A stretch of 10,235 nucleotides of DNA from Rickettsiales bacterium (GTDB lineage Bacteria; Pseudomonadota; Alphaproteobacteria; TMED109; TMED131): assembly GCA_002690625.1 (NCBI GenBank), contig NZFJ01000005.1, positions 1 through 10,235 on the forward strand, read 5' to 3'. The notes beneath the pieces were generated by a model. That model ran no database searches and was not told the origin of the DNA. It saw only the letters and a program-made list of their open reading frames with translations. Below are positions 8,083 through 10,235 of this stretch, piece after piece. How positions within the stretch are numbered: the stretch's first letter is position 1; each line of letters opens with the position of its first letter. Position numbers and translations under genes: made by a program.

Positions 8083-8772
8083 TTAATTTCTAAATTTTAC
8101 TGCTTCACTTGCATTTATTAGACCATAACCGTCCACATCAAGTTTAATTTCATTATTTTCGTTCGATGTTCCTACAATTTTAGAATATACTGATGTAGCT
8201 AGAGCTTGATCAGGGTTGTCTCCTAAAAACGCTGATATGAATATAGGCTCATTCTTATCCTTTATTTCACTTGGTAAACTATTTAATGAAAAACCAACTA
8301 AACCTCTATTTTGTGATCCTAAATCTAATTGATTTATAATTTCTCCATTTTCTTTCTGAAAAAATACTTGTAGCTTAGTAGTAGCATTTGGTAAATCAAT
8401 TACCCCATTTATTTCATCACCACCATTTGGTCTTACTACATTTCCAGGAACCAATACTGAATGTCCTAAATATTGTGAAGCTGTTGCTATTCTAAATCCG
8501 TCTATTTTTTCGTTTATAGCTTTCATTTCATTAGCCATCTCTGTAATTCCAGTAACAGTGGAAAATTGTGCCATTTGTGCAATAAAGTCTCCATTTTCCA
8601 TTGGAGCAAATGGGTCTTGGTTTTGCAATTGTGTAGTCATAAGTTTTAAAAAATCTTCTTGTCCTAAAGTTGACTTATTTACAGCTTCTTTTTTGTCGCC
8701 GGTAGATTTAACTCCAATCTTATCTAAAATTCTTTGCAAAGATTGTTGTGATGCTTTATTAATTTCTGTCAT
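8083..8772 (-). CDS. flgD: Flagellar hook-assembly scaffold (hook cap) protein FlgD
   Basis: FlgD caps the growing hook and lets FlgE subunits fold and insert; it is exported by the flagellar type III system and leaves when the hook is complete. The 229-residue length is typical. The family signature LGQEDFLKLMTTQLQNQDP occurs at 36-54, followed by PMENGDFIAQMAQFSTVTGI (57-76). The C-terminal half has the expected beta-rich FlgD Ig/tudor-like region, with GVIDLPNATTKLQVFF and GLVGFSLNSL. A short Lys/Asp-rich linker (22-33) follows the first helix. The ribosome-binding site (AGGAAA) lies within the last codons of flgC, and only 3 bp separate the genes. Because the hook subunit downstream is so large, this cap must accommodate an unusually bulky partner; nothing in FlgD itself looks enlarged. 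Confidence 0.96.
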   Translation of the reverse strand: MTEINKASQQSLQRILDKIGVKSTGDKKEAVNKSTLGQEDFLKLMTTQLQNQDPFAPMENGDFIAQMAQFSTVTGITEMANEMKAINEKIDGFRIATASQYLGHSVLVPGNVVRPNGGDEINGVIDLPNATTKLQVFFQKENGEIINQLDLGSQNRGLVGFSLNSLPSEIKDKNEPIFISAFLGDNPDQALATSVYSKIVGTSNENNEIKLDVDGYGLINASEAVKFRN

Positions 8773-8775
8773 AAT

Positions 8776-9189
8776 TTATTTTCCTATATTTAGAGTCCTC
8801 ATTGTTAAATTTCTGATAGTATTTAAAACTTCTATATTGTTTGTATATTGTCTTTGAGTTTCCAACATTTCGACCATTTCTTCATCCATGTCTACTGCAG
8901 CCTTATATATATAACCCTCTTCATCAGCAGCAGGATGATTTGGTAAATATGTTTTTATAGGCTCTCTGTCTAATGCTTTTACTTCTACTGCATCTACTGT
9001 TGACAACCCTGATTGTTTTAATTGATCTGCATACACCGTTTTAAAGACAGGTCTTAATGGCTTATAAGCACTTTCTTTAGTACTGGTAACATTGTTAGCA
9101 TTAGCTAAATTGGAAGCAATGGTATTCATTCTTACAATTTGAGCTGACATAGCCCTCGCTGCAACATCATATACATTTTTAATACCCAT
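8776..9189 (-). CDS. flgC: Flagellar proximal rod protein FlgC
   Basis: FlgC is a short axial protein of the proximal rod, assembled on the MS ring/export gate in the periplasm and exported by the flagellar type III system. The 137-residue product matches the family length. The N-terminal rod motif is IASNLANANN (24-33), followed by YKPLRPVFKTV (42-52). The mid-protein N-H-P-x-A-D-x-x-G-Y-I motif, a FlgC hallmark, occurs at 84-94. The C-terminal helix has MLETQRQYTNNIEVLNT (108-124). An AGGAG ribosome-binding site (plus-strand 9196-9200) sits in the last codons of flgB, and a single base separates the two genes, so translation is almost certainly coupled. No fliE gene follows, unlike many alphaproteobacterial and Bacillus operons. 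Confidence 0.97.
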   Translation of the reverse strand: MGIKNVYDVAARAMSAQIVRMNTIASNLANANNVTSTKESAYKPLRPVFKTVYADQLKQSGLSTVDAVEVKALDREPIKTYLPNHPAADEEGYIYKAAVDMDEEMVEMLETQRQYTNNIEVLNTIRNLTMRTLNIGK

Positions 9190-9190
9190 A

Positions 9191-9577
9191 TTATTCTCCT
9201 TTAATAGCAGACATCAAAGTATTTATTTTTCCATTCAGAAATGATAGAGTACTTTGATATCTCATTGAATTTTCAGCAAACTGTAACTGTTCTATAGCTA
9301 ATTCCACTGTATTCCCGTCTAGACTTGGATTAACATTTTTTCTAAATAAAACCTTCCCTGGTGCTGCTGGCTTTTTAACAGAAATATGATCAGAATGGGT
9401 TGCTTTAATAGGTCCATCTTTTTGATACTTTTTAATCTCTGTATCAAAATTAATATCTCTAGCTTTGTAATTAGGTGTTGCAGCATTTGCTATGTTTGAA
9501 GCTAGTATTTCGTTTCTTTTAGCTCTTAAGCTTAAAGAAGCACCTAACATATTTAAATTTTTCTTTATATCATTCAT
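9191..9577 (-). CDS. flgB: Flagellar proximal rod protein FlgB
   Basis: FlgB is a proximal rod protein. The 128-residue protein has the family core ASNIANAATPNYKARDINF at 26-44, a central DGNTVEL (87-93) and the C-terminal helix AENSMRYQSTLSFLNGKINT (101-120). The start at 9577 gives the normal N-terminal length before the core; the next Met (residue 10) would clip the first helix. No Shine-Dalgarno sequence is visible: the roughly 20 nt before the ATG are nearly all A/T, in contrast to the clear sites before most other genes here. It is the first gene of the operon, preceded by a 78-bp gap to the divergent plus-strand gene that holds a strong sigma-54-type promoter match. Confidence 0.96.
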   Translation of the reverse strand: MNDIKKNLNMLGASLSLRAKRNEILASNIANAATPNYKARDINFDTEIKKYQKDGPIKATHSDHISVKKPAAPGKVLFRKNVNPSLDGNTVELAIEQLQFAENSMRYQSTLSFLNGKINTLMSAIKGE

Positions 9578-9594
9578 AATTAATTTATTATTTT

Positions 9595-9610
9595 TGGTTC
9601 ATTTTTTGCA
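9595..9610 (+). promoter_or_regulatory. Possible sigma-54-type promoter for the divergent plus-strand gene
   Basis: The plus-strand sequence TGGTTCATTTTTTGCA has GG and GC exactly 12 bp apart and a perfect TTGCA -12 box, but the -24 box is degenerate (TGGTTC against TGGCAC); about 9 of 12 defined positions match. Predicted transcription start is near 9621, leaving about a 35-nt leader with a GAGG ribosome-binding site before the ATG at 9656. It overlaps the opposing flgB promoter by the shared TGCA (9607-9610) within the palindrome TTTGCAAA (9605-9612). In such AT-rich DNA the T-run match may be partly accidental. Confidence 0.4.
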
Positions 9611-9622
9611 AATACAATGCCA
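9607..9622 (-). promoter_or_regulatory. Predicted sigma-54 (RpoN) promoter for flgB-flgC-flgD-flgE-flgF
   Basis: On the minus strand the sequence is TGGCATTGTATTTGCA, which matches 10 of 12 defined positions of TGGCACG-N4-TTGCW with correct GG/GC phasing. It has the same TGGCAT...TTGCA form as the site before flgG. The predicted start is near 9596, giving a leader of about 19 nt before the flgB ATG, AT-rich and without a Shine-Dalgarno sequence. Sigma-54 promoters require an NtrC-type activator (FleQ/FlrC/FlbD class in flagellar systems). Its binding sites would be expected upstream, inside the divergent gene, and I could not identify them. Confidence 0.75.
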
Positions 9623-9655
9623 AAATACTAAAATAACTAACAGTTGAGGTTTTAT

Positions 9656-10235
9656 ATGGAATTATCACCAGAAATAATAAAAATGAGAGATGCCTTTCTT
9701 GAAAGAGTAGGAAATAAAAGTTTAAAAGAAGTATCTCAAATAGTTAATGAAATAATGTTAAACGAAACTAATAGCACTAATAGGTTAGCAGCTTTAGCAG
9801 CTAGGGTAAAAGTTTTAAGAGATTACATAAATAAAAATTACGATTTAAAAAAAGCCAACTTAAAAAGAAATATCTCCCATAAAGTAGATAATGTAAAATC
9901 TAATAATGATCAAGGTGATATAAAAAATGAAGAAAATAATAATGCTACCAAAAATGAAACTGAAATTTCTGAAAGTTGGGTTAGAGTAGAAATGTTAAAA
10001 TCTGGTGTGGTTAATGGAGTAAGATTCCCTGAAGGTGTTGTTATTGATGTAAATAACTCTGACGCAGAAAAGCTAGTATCTGATGGATTATCAAGAATTA
10101 TAAAAATTGACAATACCTCTGCTCCTTCAGAAAAAAAAGAGGAAGCTATTACTGAACAAGCTACGGAAGCTGCTCCAAAAAAAGAGGAAGCTGTTACTGA
10201 ACAAGCTACAGAAGCTGCTCCAAAAAAAGAGGAAG
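9656..10235 (+). CDS. Unrecognised divergent gene, 3' end cut off by the window; C-terminal tandem repeats
   Basis: The open frame runs 193 codons from the ATG to the window edge without a stop. A GAGG ribosome-binding site (9646-9649) lies 6 nt before the ATG. I do not recognise the product. Residues 1-65 look helical and charged (LSPEIIKMRDAFLERVGNKS, then LAALAARVKVLRDYINKNY). Residues 66-105 are an Asn/Lys/Glu-rich linker. Residues about 106-150 look like a small beta domain: SWVRVEMLKSGVVNGVRFPE, then GVVIDVNNSDAEKLVSDGL. From residue 160 a 15-residue repeat begins. There is no signal peptide or membrane segment, so a cytoplasmic location is likely. E. coli places flgA divergent from flgB, but this lacks the FlgA signal peptide and overall pattern, and it is not FlgM or FlgN by inspection. 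Its position and shared regulatory gap suggest, but do not prove, a flagellar role. Confidence 0.85.
   Translation, partial: MELSPEIIKMRDAFLERVGNKSLKEVSQIVNEIMLNETNSTNRLAALAARVKVLRDYINKNYDLKKANLKRNISHKVDNVKSNNDQGDIKNEENNNATKNETEISESWVRVEMLKSGVVNGVRFPEGVVIDVNNSDAEKLVSDGLSRIIKIDNTSAPSEKKEEAITEQATEAAPKKEEAVTEQATEAAPKKEE
10133..10235 (+). repeat. 45-bp in-frame tandem repeat at the 3' end of the divergent gene
   Basis: Two complete 45-bp units (10133-10177 and 10178-10222) and the start of a third (10223-10235) encode KKEEA[I/V]TEQATEAAP. The two full copies differ at only two bases: ATT/GTT, which changes Ile to Val, and ACG/ACA, which is silent. The array runs off the window, so total copy number is unknown. 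The encoded region is Glu/Ala/Lys/Pro-rich and probably disordered. Confidence 0.93.

Noticed and set aside
8110..8125. A further sigma-54-like site (minus strand TGGTCTAATAAATGCA) about 48 bp before flgE, inside the end of flgD
   Set aside because: GG/GC spacing is correct, but only about 7 of 12 defined positions match and the -12 box is ATGCA. Several GG-N10-GC matches are expected by chance in 10 kb, so this is not supported.
9910..10113. Minus-strand open frame of 67 codons opposite the divergent gene
   Set aside because: The plus-strand frame is longer, has a GAGG site and continues with in-frame repeats. The minus frame is a Ser/Thr-rich shadow.
9656..10235. The divergent gene as flgA, flgM or flgN by analogy with E. 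coli flgAMN
   Set aside because: There is no Sec signal peptide or typical FlgA pattern, no FlgM C-terminal sigma-28-binding pattern, and the repeat tail is foreign to all three. Position alone is not enough to name it.

Overview
This 10.2 kb, strongly AT-rich window is a flagellar rod/hook/ring operon. Eight genes on the minus strand read, in transcription order from the right, flgB-flgC-flgD-flgE-flgF-flgG-flgH-flgI. One unrecognised gene runs divergently on the plus strand at the right end and leaves the window. A lipoprotein L-ring protein (FlgH) and a secreted P-ring protein (FlgI) mean a Gram-negative cell with an outer membrane. The uninterrupted flgBCDEFGHI order, with no fliE or flgA inserted, is the enterobacterial/gammaproteobacterial order. 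FlgB, FlgC, FlgD and FlgI also read like gammaproteobacterial types. The low GC suggests a streamlined, perhaps marine, lineage, but I cannot exclude another proteobacterial class.

Layout. 9191-9577 flgB and 8776-9189 flgC encode proximal rod proteins. 8083-8772 flgD encodes the hook cap. 3554-8062 flgE encodes the hook protein, which is enormous here (1502 residues, 44% of the window). 2749-3531 flgF encodes proximal rod. 1860-2648 flgG encodes distal rod. 1135-1851 flgH encodes the L ring and 11-1126 flgI the P ring. A start codon with a ribosome-binding site at positions 3-1 suggests a further gene (flgJ would be the usual one) continues leftwards. Most junctions are 1-22 bp, and Shine-Dalgarno sequences often overlap the preceding stop codon, so the genes are very probably translationally coupled. 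The only larger gaps are 100 bp between flgF and flgG and 78 bp between flgB and the divergent gene.

Regulation. Both gaps carry a minus-strand match to the sigma-54 (RpoN) -24/-12 promoter with exact 12-bp GG/GC phasing. This suggests two transcription units: flgBCDEF (rod, hook cap, hook) and flgGHI plus whatever follows (distal rod and bushing rings). In the 78-bp gap a weaker sigma-54-like site points the other way, towards the plus-strand gene, and shares its -12 element with the flgB promoter.

Most unusual items. (1) FlgE carries an insertion of about 1,070 residues in its FlaE-type D2 region, containing at least four diverged copies of a beta/helix module. (2) The divergent gene encodes an acidic/basic, low-complexity protein with a small folded-looking domain and a near-identical 45-bp tandem repeat running off the window edge. 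(3) The two overlapping opposed sigma-54-like promoters. I see no RNA genes, insertion sequences, CRISPR arrays or strong intrinsic terminators.
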